From contig CM060323.1 of assembly GCA_030674155.1 (NCBI GenBank), forward strand, positions 49,012,905 through 49,043,071: 30,167 nucleotides of DNA, written 5' to 3'. The stretch is from Stramonita haemastoma. Taxonomy: Eukaryota; Mollusca; Gastropoda; Neogastropoda; Muricidae. The position numbers and the translations under genes were made by a program. This document shows positions 21,385 to 30,167 of the stretch, one piece after another. The notes below the pieces were generated by a model that was given only the letters and a program-made list of their open reading frames with translations, had not been told where the DNA came from and did not search any database. Within the stretch, counting starts at the first letter, position 1, and every line of letters begins with the position of its first letter.

Positions 21385-21545
21385 GAGATGCAACCAGATA
21401 TACACAACTTAAGTACTCACATAGAGATCTACAATCTTGGATAAAAAAAAAAGTGATACCGGATCACAAGGATATACAAAAACTTGGGTGGGAAGATCTC
21501 ACACATATTTTAGTCAGATTCTTGCACACAAGTATTGCACCCTGA
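21385..21545 (+). CDS. Candidate terminal exon, unknown product
   Basis: A T-rich tract ending in TTTATTTCCAG gives a good acceptor at 21383-21384. The exon starts with two bases of a split codon and then reads DATRYTQLKYSHRDLQSWIK, KKVIPDHKDIQKLGWEDLTH, ILVRFLHTSIAP, stopping at TGA 21543-21545 (52 codons). The charged, amphipathic composition with two Trp looks protein-like. An A-run at about 21444-21453 encodes the KKK and is a place where an assembly indel would shift the frame. AATAAA at 21794-21799 could end a ~250-base 3'UTR, which would include dispersed repeat C. No family recognised and no upstream exon found. Confidence 0.4.
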
Positions 21546-21610
21546 ATTGTAATATTAGACACTGAGTTATGGGTCTCACACAATCAATACCTTAGCACAA
21601 AATCTCCGCG

Positions 21611-21694
21611 GCAGTAGGCCAATATTTACAAACTTGTACCCTACTTTGACTTATCAGTTACGCTCCCACCACTTTTTTCCCTTTCCTTTTTCAG
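21611..21694 (+). repeat. Dispersed repeat C, copy 2
   Basis: Second copy of the ~83-bp segment at 16953-17034, same orientation; see that entry for shared motifs. It would lie in the 3'UTR of the candidate terminal exon. Confidence 0.6.
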
Positions 21695-21793
21695 GTGCGC
21701 AATGTTTGTAAACAGACACAGTGTAGTGGGGTTTACCCTTACCGCTGAATACCTCCCGTTGTATTGAACAGTGCAGGGACCTGTCGCGCTGCC

Positions 21794-21799
21794 AATAAA
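21794..21799 (+). promoter_or_regulatory. AATAAA polyadenylation signal
   Basis: AATAAA about 250 bases after the candidate stop at 21545. There is no strong GU-rich element directly after it. Confidence 0.3.
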
Positions 21800-22670
21800 A
21801 TTTGCATACAGCTGCAGCTTCAAAACAGTCTGTTTACAATACCGCGCATGCGCGCCTACGCGCTGACACACACACACACAGCCACACAACCACACACAGC
21901 CACCATATAAAATGTACTTTTTAAGGTAAGCGAACATTCTCGGATTACTGAGGAGGGTCCCCTGTTCGTTTTCCTATCAATTCAATTCCGCAAGTGTCGT
22001 TTACTAGCAGTAAATCTTATAGCTTATAGGTTCGGCTCTAAAGCGCCTTTAAATTATCCCATCCACCTCAAGCCTCGTTCCCCTAAATCCTGTTCCAGCG
22101 CTGATCTGTTGACCCTAACCCACATTTCGGCGCTGGAAACTCGGCAGACTTCCTCTTCTCCCTGTTTTGGTATTGTCGTGTGTTCCGGCGTTAAAAATGT
22201 GGTGGGGATGAAATAACCAATACTGCTTTTTTCATCGTGACTCCTTGACACCTTTCGTGTCTTTTTGAAATATTGCCTTTGTTATCAGAATATATGAAGA
22301 TGGCATTTCTCCATTGTTGTTGTTTTGTTGTTAGCACCATCGTGGTTGCTGTTGTTTCTGTCTACGTGTTTTTGTTTTTGTCCTTTTGATTTGTGGTTTG
22401 GTTTGTTTTGCTTCTGGATTGTTTTGGGGTTTTTTTGCTTTATTTTCCGGCTGTGTTGTTTTGTTGTTTCTGTCTCCACTCCCCTATTTTCTCCTCCTTC
22501 CCTTCTTCCTCTCTCTTCTTCCTTTGAGTGTCTCCTGCTTCACCCTTCTGGAGCCTCCTCCCTCCCCAACCTTCTCCCATCCCATCCCTCTCCTCTCTCA
22601 ACTAGCCTTCGAAACTGCATCTAAGAGTGAGTTTTTGGATACGTAAAAGAAGTATGTATGTATGAGTGTG
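21800..22670. other. No clear feature
   Basis: Contains an alternating CGCGCATGCGCGCC tract near 21843 and a long T/C-rich stretch at 22315-22600. No exon with two borders. Confidence 0.4.
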
Positions 22671-22744
22671 TTCTTAAGTCTTATAATCGGACAAGTAACA
22701 TGATGTATTGTTAAGTCTGATAATCGACCAAGCAACATGATGTA
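22671..22744. repeat. 37-bp tandem duplication
   Basis: Two copies, 22671-22707 and 22708-22744, differing at a few bases: both contain TTAAGTCT, ATAATCG, CAAG-AACATGATGTA. Confidence 0.9.
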
Positions 22745-23284
22745 GAATAATCCACTGAATATCAACTTTTTCCACATTTTGTAAAAATAGTTATGTAATC
22801 TTGTTCCCGTTCCCGTCTTCCTATCTTTTAATAACTTGCTACCTTCATAGTTTTCTTTCTTTTCTATTTGATTCTTTTTTTAATCTCCTTTTTAACAGGT
22901 GCCCGTTATGCCCTGCATTGCGTGGGCTTGTGTGCTTAGCGGGCCCCGTTGCATGGCAATGTGGACCTCAATTTCTTTGTATTGCTTACTACTCCTTTTG
23001 GCCACTTTCCAGCGCTATTTTTTGGTCTTTTTCTTCTGTTTAAAAAAAAAAAAACTGAGCCACACATGCAGCTACTATTATATATCCATAGATAAAAAGC
23101 TTTAAGAAAAAAAAAGACTAGCTTCTTACATACTATTTATACGATTTTGCACGAAATTGGTTGATTTGAAATTTTGATTTGATTTCCCGCAAACACTGCA
23201 TATTCCTCATCCCCATACAGCTCAAATCACCATTCTGTTCTTGTCTTTCTACCCCACCCCCTTCCCCCATCTTCTTTTACTGAC
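22745..23284. other. No clear feature
   Basis: AT-rich. A pyrimidine tract ending in TTTTTAACAG (about 22890-22899) is an acceptor-like signal, but the sequence after it gives no convincing protein. Confidence 0.35.
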
Positions 23285-23480
23285 GTCTACTTGTAAGAGG
23301 GGGACTGCAAAGTTCAGTAGTCACAGATCTCGCTCTCCCAAGCTAAGGTTAAGCAGCTTTGAGCGTGGTTACCTCTTGGATGGGTGACCGTTCGTCCGCC
23401 TTGGCTCCAGTATAGTTCCCTAATTTACCCAGCTGTAAATGGGTACCTGCCCTCTTTAGGGGCAGAAGATAAAGTAGCGA
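23285..23480 (+). mobile_element. 5S rRNA-derived SINE
   Basis: The 5S rRNA internal promoter region is recognisable: AGATCTCGCTCTCCCAAGCT, then AAGGTTAAGCAGC (box A region), GTGGTTACCTCTTGGATGGG and TGACCG (intermediate element and box C). The 5' start GTCTAC also matches 5S. The 3' arm of 5S is lost and replaced by a non-5S body containing the hairpin TACCCA-GCTGTAAA-TGGGTA (about 23426-23445). That structure, a 5S head driving transcription plus an unrelated body, is that of SINE3-type elements. The 3' limit is unclear: the element may extend to the (GAA)n at 23918. It is diverged from true 5S (a five-base insertion in box A), so it is not a functional 5S gene. Confidence 0.75.
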
Positions 23481-23917
23481 GGAAGAAGAGACGGGTACCA
23501 CCCTCAAAATGCTGGCCCTTAGAGAAACTGACGTCTCTGACATCTCGCTCCCCAACAACCGCTCAGGTTATGGGAACACGTTTACCGTTGAATTGTACGA
23601 GACCGCTTAGAAACGGGAATTCCAGGGTCAGTGGACTGTGGTTGTCAGCCTGAAGCAAAATATTGACAGTTGCAATGCTACCCACCCTGGTGCTGCTTTC
23701 CTGCAGCGATCGGGTAGATCAAACAAAGGGAGAACACGGAGGACTGATCGGAATGCCGAGTGCACCTTAGGTACTCTTAACAATGGGGTACACTGTGCTT
23801 CAGAGCAATGGTCAAGGCCTCTCCACATGACGGCTTTCAGCGACTGCAATATATCATTTACCGTAGTTATGTGTATTAGGGTTGTTAATAGGAGGGTGTA
23901 CACACATTGCTCATTGA
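23481..23917. other. Possible 3' body of the 5S SINE
   Basis: Moderate-GC DNA following the 5S-derived head with no recognisable gene. It ends in CTCATTGAGG followed by (AAG)n, which is compatible with a retroposon tail but is not proof. Confidence 0.35.
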
Positions 23918-24066
23918 GGAAGAAGAAGAAGAAGAAGAAGAAGAAGAAGAAGAAGAAGAAGAAGAAGAAGAAGAGAAGAAGAAGAACAAGAACAACAACA
24001 ACAACAACAACAAGACCAAGAAGAACAAGAACAAGAAAAAAAAGAAAAAAAGAACAAGAAGAAGAA
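23918..24066. repeat. (AAG)n then (ACA)n and A-rich repeats
   Basis: About eighteen AAG units (23920-23974), AAC/ACA units (about 23985-24012), then AAG/AAAAG mixtures to 24066. Confidence 0.95.
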
Positions 24067-24166
24067 ACTTCGATATACTGTGGGAACTACTATGTTGGTT
24101 GTTGTTGTTTTCGATGGTCTTCTTTGCATGCAACAAATTCGCAATTAAAACATCTACATGTTTACG

Positions 24167-24425
<259 letters not shown>

Positions 24426-24499
24426 CACTCACACACGCACACACTTATCATCATCATAATCGCCCCCATCATCATTATCACCGACATCACCACCACTAA

Positions 24500-24501
<2 letters not shown>

Positions 24502-24582
<81 letters not shown>
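24502..24582. repeat. (CAT)n trinucleotide repeat
   Basis: About 27 CAT units without interruption, with looser CAT/CAC units upstream from 24449. Confidence 0.97.
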
Positions 24583-24586
<4 letters not shown>

Positions 24587-24759
24587 TATCTTCAATCGAG
24601 CTATAAAGAAACATGTATCGGCTTCAATAGTTTCTCATGCCCGATATCTATGATGAGGTAAGTTTCAGTTTCACTACATCCCTTCATAATTATTATGCTG
24701 AGTTTCCATCAACTCTTGAAGGGTTGCAAGTTCTTCGGAGATCTCTAATGGGCCGTTGC

Positions 24760-24945
24760 TACGATCACCCCTACGCACACGTTAAATCCTGTTCCGCTTT
24801 TCGGAAGAGTAGGCGATTATGTGCAGGTGGGAACAGATGACAAAATTTACAAAATTGCATATACGCAGGGACTGGACGCAAAAATGAACATGAGTGTTTC
24901 TACCATAATCCTCGAAATAAAACAATAAACAAAAGAATTATTATT
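24760..24945 (+). mobile_element. Family B copy B5
   Basis: Contains ACGTTAAATCCTGTTCCGCT, TTTCGGAAGAGTAGGCGATT, GTGGGAACAGATGACAAAAT, then the tail with a changed but still pairing hairpin (AACA-TGAG-TGTT) and AATCCTCGAAATAAAACAAT. More diverged than B1 and lacking the 5' part of the head. Confidence 0.8.
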
Positions 24946-24984
24946 AAAAAAAATAAAATGAGGCATCTCGTTTAGCTGAGGTCT

Positions 24985-25085
24985 GAAACCGCATACACAC
25001 GTGTACTGGATGTAAAAAAAAAAGCACATGAGTGCTTATTCCATTATCCTCGTCATGAAAGAATATAAAGAAAGAAAGAAAAGAA
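24985..25085 (+). mobile_element. Family B copy B6, tail only
   Basis: CGCATACACACGTGTACTGG, ATGTAAAAAAAAAAGCACAT, GAGTGCTTATTCCATTATCC and TCGTCATGAAAGAAT, ending in an (AAAG)n tail (AAAGAAAGAAAAGAAAGA). Confidence 0.82.
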
Positions 25086-25777
<692 letters not shown>

Positions 25778-26399
25778 AATACCATAGCCATCACATGGAA
25801 GGAGACAAACCAAAGTTGGCTGACTGCCCAATGGATACTTCATATCTCCATGAGGAACAGATTCACACAATGGGCCTGCTCTGCTGATGGTCATAAAGGG
25901 GACAACGTAATGTAATCAACAATTTTATCAAGTTCTCTCTACAGAAAAATGAAATAAAATTGTTGCATAGAACTCAATAATGTTGCATGTAATAAGCATC
26001 ATCATTACAAAAAGAAGACTAAACACGCTCAGCATTGCTATAAAAAAAATCCTTGAGATATCGTACGAAGACAAAAAGGTTTGGAAAAAAGTGAATATTT
26101 CTATGAAGAAAAATTAAGGATTTGCTAAAACAAATCGTCAACTAGATACAGGATCTTCCAAAATACGTTTTAAAAGGGTTGGCTCACACAACAGCTAAAA
26201 TGATACAGAGATGAACGTAAGCAAGAGACAAAGAAGAACGAAGAAAAAAAATCAGGTTTAGTGTCAACGCCCACTTGTGATACAGCCGACAGGAACAATC
26301 CTTCTGGGACATGGATGGATGGGGATGTGGGGGTGCTGTGGTAATAGGGGCTTGCCGGTGGGGTGGGGGTGTGGGGGTGGGGATGGGGGACTCTCCGCT
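25778..26399. other. No clear feature
   Basis: AT-rich DNA; a G-rich stretch lies at 26305-26392 (GGGGATGTGGGGGTGC and similar). No exon recognised. Confidence 0.4.
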
Positions 26400-26735
26400 T
26401 TTGTTTTTATTTATTTTATTTTTTATTTATTTTATATTTTATACCACTTTATGTCACAGCAGATTTCTCTGCGTGAAATTCGGGCTGCTCTCCCCGGGGA
26501 GAGCGCGTCGCCACAAGTGCAGCGCCTACCCATTTTTTTTCCCCTCAGGGATGGTGTCTAAACACAACACCTGTGTGCATGCTGATTTTTTTATACTTTT
26601 GTCATCCGCTCCTACCAGCACACGATGGCCTGCTCTTCCGAAAGGCGGAACGGGATTTTAACGTATGCGCAAGATGTTTTGCGTGCGTTCGCACACGGGG
26701 CTCGGTTTATAGTCTCATCCGAATGACTTTGACAT
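26400..26735 (-). mobile_element. SINE with family B head and a different tail
   Basis: On the minus strand it starts with CGGATGAGACTATAAACCGA, CCCCGTGTGCGAACGCACGC, AAAACATCTTGCGC and AGAGCAGGCCATCGTGTGC, that is, the family B head. After about 26570 it switches to GGGTAGGCGCTGCACTTGTG, GCGACGCGCTCTCCCCGGGG, AGAGCAGCCCGAATTTCACG and CAGAGAAATCTGCTGTGACA, ending in an A/T-rich (AAATA)n tail near 26400. The tail holds a perfect 18-base palindrome (26487-26504). Head plus this tail is, from memory, a very common gastropod SINE. The family B tail with the AAGCAC hairpin is absent. Confidence 0.8.
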
Positions 26736-26750
26736 CAGTTCGATTGTCTG

Positions 26751-26751
<1 letters not shown>

Positions 26752-26836
<85 letters not shown>
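26752..26836. repeat. (GT)n microsatellite
   Basis: (GT)n with one TTG interruption at about 26800, just upstream of the minus-strand SINE head. Confidence 0.97.
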
Positions 26837-26840
<4 letters not shown>

Positions 26841-27140
26841 TATACTGTGAGCCTGAGTCAGTGCTTGTGTCACTCATTGATTTCTTGCGCACTGAAATGT
26901 TATTTTTGACTGAATGGTTTTATTTTTCTGGTTCCATTTTCTTTGCAACTGATATTGCTGTTTCTAGTTTTCTAACCGTTATTTGCAACACTTTTTCATT
27001 CGTCATGTAACCGATGTTTACTTCATCAGGCTCTATTTGGTTATATCTCAGCTCTTTGGGGATTGTCAGGATAAGGTACTATATATATTTCTGCTTACAT
27101 TACATTATATTATATCACATTACACACATTAAATTGGTAC
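26837..27140. other. No clear feature
   Basis: AT-rich unique DNA; ATTACATTATATTATATCAC-type sequence near 27097-27125. Confidence 0.4.
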
Positions 27141-27415
27141 CTATCTGTTCATAGTATCAGTAGCACAACACATTGCAAGGAACACATCTATTAATTTCAT
27201 AATGTTTATAGCCCCGCCGACCACAAAGGCCACATTTAGGGATGTGACCTTATTCAATTGCAGCAGCTCCAAAACAATCCCCTCAGGTTCAACATCAGCA
27301 CCATCCTATCCCTACAAGCACCCAACACCATCAAACAGGGGGGAAAAGAAACGTCAAATATCCAAATACACTCACCTCAAGTTCAACATCAATATCATCC
27401 AATCCCTTGAAACAC
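27141..27415 (-). CDS. Possible two-exon fragment, or a SINE relic
   Basis: Minus strand. Upstream piece FKGLDDIDVELE ends at 27376 with an excellent donor (CTTGAG|GTGAGTG). An acceptor-like GATAG at 27306-27307 follows a pyrimidine-bearing 69-base intron. From 27305 a phase-compatible frame of 54 codons reads DGADVEPEGIVLELLQLNKV, TSLNVAFVVGGAINIMKLID, VFLAMCCATDTMNR and stops at TAG 27141-27143. Against a gene: the two pieces are copies of one another at the DNA level (94-bp period), no 5' acceptor is clear, and the stretch AATGTGGCCTTTGTGGTCGG followed by CGGGGC resembles molluscan SINE sequence (recalled). Either reading is possible. Confidence 0.3.
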
Positions 27416-27425
27416 TTAACGCCGT
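27281..27425. repeat. 94-bp-period duplication
   Basis: CCTCAGGTTCAACATCAGCA at 27282 and CCTCAAGTTCAACATCAATA at 27376 start two ~49-base copies with about 38 of 49 identical positions by hand count. Confidence 0.75.
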
Positions 27426-27426
27426 G

Positions 27427-27590
<164 letters not shown>

Positions 27591-27783
27591 AACAAAGGAA
27601 AACGCCGCTAAATGACAAAGTACCTGAACTATTTCATCCCTTACGGCCATTAAAATTAGGTCATGCTGAGGACGCCAGCCATAGGGAATGTATCTACTTC
27701 TTTGTTAGGTGATCCAAGGTAAGTCAGCTGATGTTGGTAATGAAATGGAGAGACAAACTGAACATGTAACAAACTTCCAGTTT
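27591..27783. other. No clear feature
   Basis: About 190 bases of unique DNA between two purine-rich tracts; nothing recognised. Confidence 0.4.
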
Positions 27784-28237
<454 letters not shown>

Positions 28238-28414
28238 CGGAATGTTAATGAGCATGGTCTAATATCCTTTTTCATGTACAGGGGGTTGGTGCAGGATGAT
28301 CATCAGTTTCTTTGAAATAAGATGCTGATTAGCCACATACATATTTTACATACCTGACAGATTTTATGTACTTATAATTACCGTCAATTTTGGTTCAAGT
28401 TCATCTGAAAGTAG

Positions 28415-28418
<4 letters not shown>
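28238..28418. other. No clear feature
   Basis: AT-rich unique DNA between two (GA)n tracts. Confidence 0.4.

Positions 28419-28481
<63 letters not shown>
28419..28481. repeat. (GA)n abutting the LINE 3' tail
   Basis: (GA)n with two GG interruptions, ending exactly where the LINE tail repeats begin. Confidence 0.96.
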
Positions 28482-28506
28482 CGCTTTAACGCTTTAACGC
28501 TTTAAC
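28482..28506 (-). repeat. LINE 3'-terminal 8-bp tandem repeats
   Basis: Three GTTAAAGC units on the minus strand, immediately downstream of CAATAAACT and immediately upstream of (CT)n. Confidence 0.9.
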
Positions 28507-28753
28507 AGTTTATTGTCATTGCCCAACTGGGCCTTTTGACAAGGGAGGTAACACCAATACTTTATGAAACAGTAAACAAAAAGTGAAATAATTGTATGAT
28601 CAGTACAATCACCTAGAACATACAAAGAAAAGAAAATAATCAAACTGAAATGCAATAAGAATTATCCATTCGACCATCCATTCAAACTATATGTGATATT
28701 AACCTTTTCTTTTTGAATAAGCTTACTTAAAAATACATTGCTCTTTAAAGTGA

Positions 28754-28757
<4 letters not shown>

Positions 28758-28786
<29 letters not shown>

Positions 28787-28810
28787 TACATATATATATT
28801 TTATATATAC

Positions 28811-28843
<33 letters not shown>
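28758..28843. repeat. (TA)n expansion inside the LINE 3'UTR
   Basis: Two (TA)n tracts separated by TACATA/TTTTATA sequence, starting about 15 bases after the ORF2 stop on the minus strand. Confidence 0.95.
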
Positions 28844-28844
<1 letters not shown>

Positions 28845-28858
28845 CATTACATATTGAA

Positions 28859-29011
28859 TCAATTGGTACTGACATGTCTTTGTCTCAATTTTTGTGCCTC
28901 TGCGATAAACTTAGCTACAGCTTTAATCACATGTTCATTTTCAGACGACAAAATAGAAACAATATCTTGAATTTCTGCTGATTGCAGACTTAGAAAATTA
29001 TGTTTACTTCG
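28859..29011 (-). pseudogene. Last ~50 codons of LINE ORF2 in a shifted frame
   Basis: From 29011 the minus strand reads RSKHNFLSLQSAEIQDIVSI, LSSENEHVIKAVAKFIAEAQ, KLRQRHVSTN and stops at TGA 28861-28859. This is the expected helical C-terminal tail after the zinc knuckle, and it directly follows the stop of the previous frame. A one-base insertion near 29012 explains the break. Confidence 0.75.
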
Positions 29012-29339
29012 TTACAGTTTCATATGCTTTACATTGAAACAAAAAATGAATTTCATCATCAACATTATGACCACATAATGGGCATGGTAATTGTATGGAT
29101 GTCTCAGTCTGGAACCATCTTTTGTTAGCATTGAAGCCCAATGTTCTTAACCTGAATCGAGTATAATTAATCCTATGCCATTTATCAGTGATTATTTTGA
29201 TATATTTTTCTGTTTGAAAGACAGATTTAAAGGAAAAGAACCAGCTATATTTACTTTTACTTTCCATATCTGAGTGCCAGTTTTGTTTTAAAAGAGCAGA
29301 TAAGCCTATCTTTAAATTCTGAAAGAAACTGACGCTCAT
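29004..29339 (-). pseudogene. LINE ORF2 C-terminal region with CCHC zinc knuckle
   Basis: Continues the LINE polyprotein after a frameshift at 29336-29339. Residues about 59-71 (YTRFRLRTLGFNA) and the knuckle C86-x2-C89-x8-H98-x4-C103 (within CPLCGHNVDDEIHFLFQC) are standard for the C-terminus of invertebrate LINE ORF2, where the knuckle binds nucleic acid. The frame stops at TAA 29006-29004 just after KAYETV, where other members continue; the continuation is found one frame over (next entry). The start Met is not a real initiation site. Confidence 0.8.
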
Positions 29340-30167
29340 TTCCTACTTCCTGAGACATCCCACAATCCCAAAGCCATGTTCGACAAAACTCTTTTAACTT
29401 GGTAAGCCCAGTTCTCCTTACCCAACTCCATCTGTATAATCAACATATCGTATGACTGTCTGCATAGTCGTGTTTGTGGAAGTTTCAACAACTTTAACCA
29501 ATACTTAATACATTTCACAAAGGTTCTTATATATAAGGGATATCTTCCTGTTTCCCCATAAAGTACAGTATTTGATGAATGTATTGGCACATTTAAAAAG
29601 CGTTTCATGGCAAATGTATGAACTTTTTCCATTTGTATATTTACACATAATCCCCATATTTCTGCAGCGTATGTAAGTAACGGTTCAATCTGTGTATCAA
29701 ATAATTTCCAAAATAGGGAACAGTCTATCGAATTCAGCTTTCGTAATGTTTTTAAAATTTCTATTACACCTTTTTTCCCCTTCCTACAAGATTCCTGCCA
29801 TGCAAAATTTAGACTTAGTCTTGTTGAAAACATCATTCCTAAATATTTATACGTATTAACTATTTTGACTTCAACATTTCCATAAAACCATTTCTCGCGT
29901 ACTGATAGATGTCCACCCATTCGAAAAACAATAATGTTTGTTTTATCCATATTCACTGTTAAATCAAAACGATCTGCCTCCTGTTTTAAGATATTTAACT
30001 GGTGTTGTAAACCGATAACAGTATCAGACAAAAGAATAATGTCATCGGCAAAAAGTAACAAAAACACTTCGATTGCTCCTGGAATTATTTGAATACCGTG
30101 TTTTCCTTTTTTTGATAGCTCAATAGCTAGTTCATTTATGAAAAACGAAAACATTTGTGGGCTTAAA
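29336..30167 (-). pseudogene. LINE reverse transcriptase, 3' part (window-truncated)
   Basis: Reverse transcriptase of a non-LTR retrotransposon; it copies element RNA at a nicked target site. The frame is open to the window edge: LSPQ precedes the first Met (30154), matching the L-S-P of RT block 4. Counting from that Met, LLLFADDIILLSD carries the catalytic FADD at 35-38, NMDKT at 68-72 fits the N-x-x-K-T block, and KYLGMMF at 103-109 the Y-L-G block. A thumb-like and linker region follows (ILKTLRKLNSIDCSLFWKLF, PLLTYAAEIWGL). It stops at TGA 29338-29336, where the next coding piece begins in another frame with a 4-base ATGA overlap. In this family the protein normally runs on, so this is best read as a frameshift. 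Both catalytic Asp residues are intact. Confidence 0.85.

Larger units (their letters stand above)
28482..30167 (-). mobile_element. 3' half of a non-LTR (LINE) retrotransposon
   Basis: Read on minus: RT palm and downstream domains (30167-29336), C-terminal zinc-knuckle region (29339-29004), last codons in a third frame (29011-28859), then a ~377-bp 3'UTR. The 3'UTR contains an expanded (TA)n (about 28758-28843), TTACCTCCCTTGTCAAAAG, a hairpin GCCCA-GT-TGGGC, and CAATAAA. It ends in three GTTAAAGC units (28482-28506). Terminal 8-bp repeats are typical of CR1-like LINEs, but the clade cannot be fixed from this part. The 5' half lies beyond the window. Confidence 0.88.

Noticed and set aside
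22080..22110. AAATCCTGTTCC as another family B head
   Set aside because: Only 12 bases match and neighbouring head motifs (GAGTAGGCCATCG) are absent.
22900..23105. Acceptor-like TTTTTAACAG followed by an open frame
   Set aside because: Three frames give equally unconvincing hydrophobic sequence, with no donor and no motif.
23300..23400. Functional 5S rRNA gene
   Set aside because: Only the internal promoter part matches; there is a five-base insertion in box A and the 3' arm that must pair with the 5' end is missing.

Overview
This is animal nuclear DNA, most likely from a marine gastropod mollusc. There are no bacterial-style operons or ribosome binding sites. Coding sequence is sparse and, where visible, is cut into short exons with GT-AG borders and pyrimidine tracts. 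Simple repeats ((CT/GA)n, (GT/CA)n, (TA)n, (ACAG/TCTG)n) occupy a very large share of the window. The dispersed repeats have a molluscan look: a SINE whose head reads GGATGAGACTATAAACCG and one of whose tails carries the palindrome GCTCTCCCCGGGGAGAGC, a 5S-rRNA-derived SINE, and non-LTR (LINE) fragments. The species cannot be named from the sequence.

Layout. 1-3500: (GT)n, then AT-rich unique DNA with a possible 3' gene end on + (1550-1842, one ITIM-like tyrosine motif) and two weak single-exon candidates. 3530-3953: (TA)n/(CA)n/(GT)n block. 4330-5470: a strongly degenerate tandem array of about 41-bp units. 5742-8101: (CT)n tracts surrounding a ~500-bp retroposon (family A) ending in (TTGCC)n. 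8104-8395: SINE-like family B. 8925-9311 (minus): two exons that join in frame and encode one hydrophobic helix. 10092-10874: simple repeats plus a ~190-bp inverted repeat. 11215-13000: a ~445-bp segment duplicated on the near side of a 100-N scaffold gap, then ~330 bp of G-poor homopolymer sequence that looks like a consensus artefact. 14150-14706: TA/GT tracts, a degenerate hammerhead-like motif and the 3' end of a dead LINE. 15705-20700: more microsatellites with inverted copies of family A and partial copies of family B. 21385-21545: a possible last exon on +. 23285-23480: 5S-derived SINE. 24167-25085: (CA)n, (CAT)n and three family B copies. 26400-26735 (minus): a SINE with the family B head but a different tail. 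27141-28481: a duplicated 94-bp-period segment and long (GA)n/(ACAG)n. 28482-30167 (minus): 3' half of a LINE (RT domain, zinc knuckle, 3'UTR, 8-bp tail repeats) running off the window.

No complete gene, tRNA gene or CRISPR array is visible. The main biological content is a retroposon/microsatellite landscape: at least two repeat heads share one 3' tail, one head occurs with two different tails, and retroposon 3' ends repeatedly abut (CT)n tracts in the same orientation. The exon calls rest on splice signals and reading frame only and need RNA or homology support.
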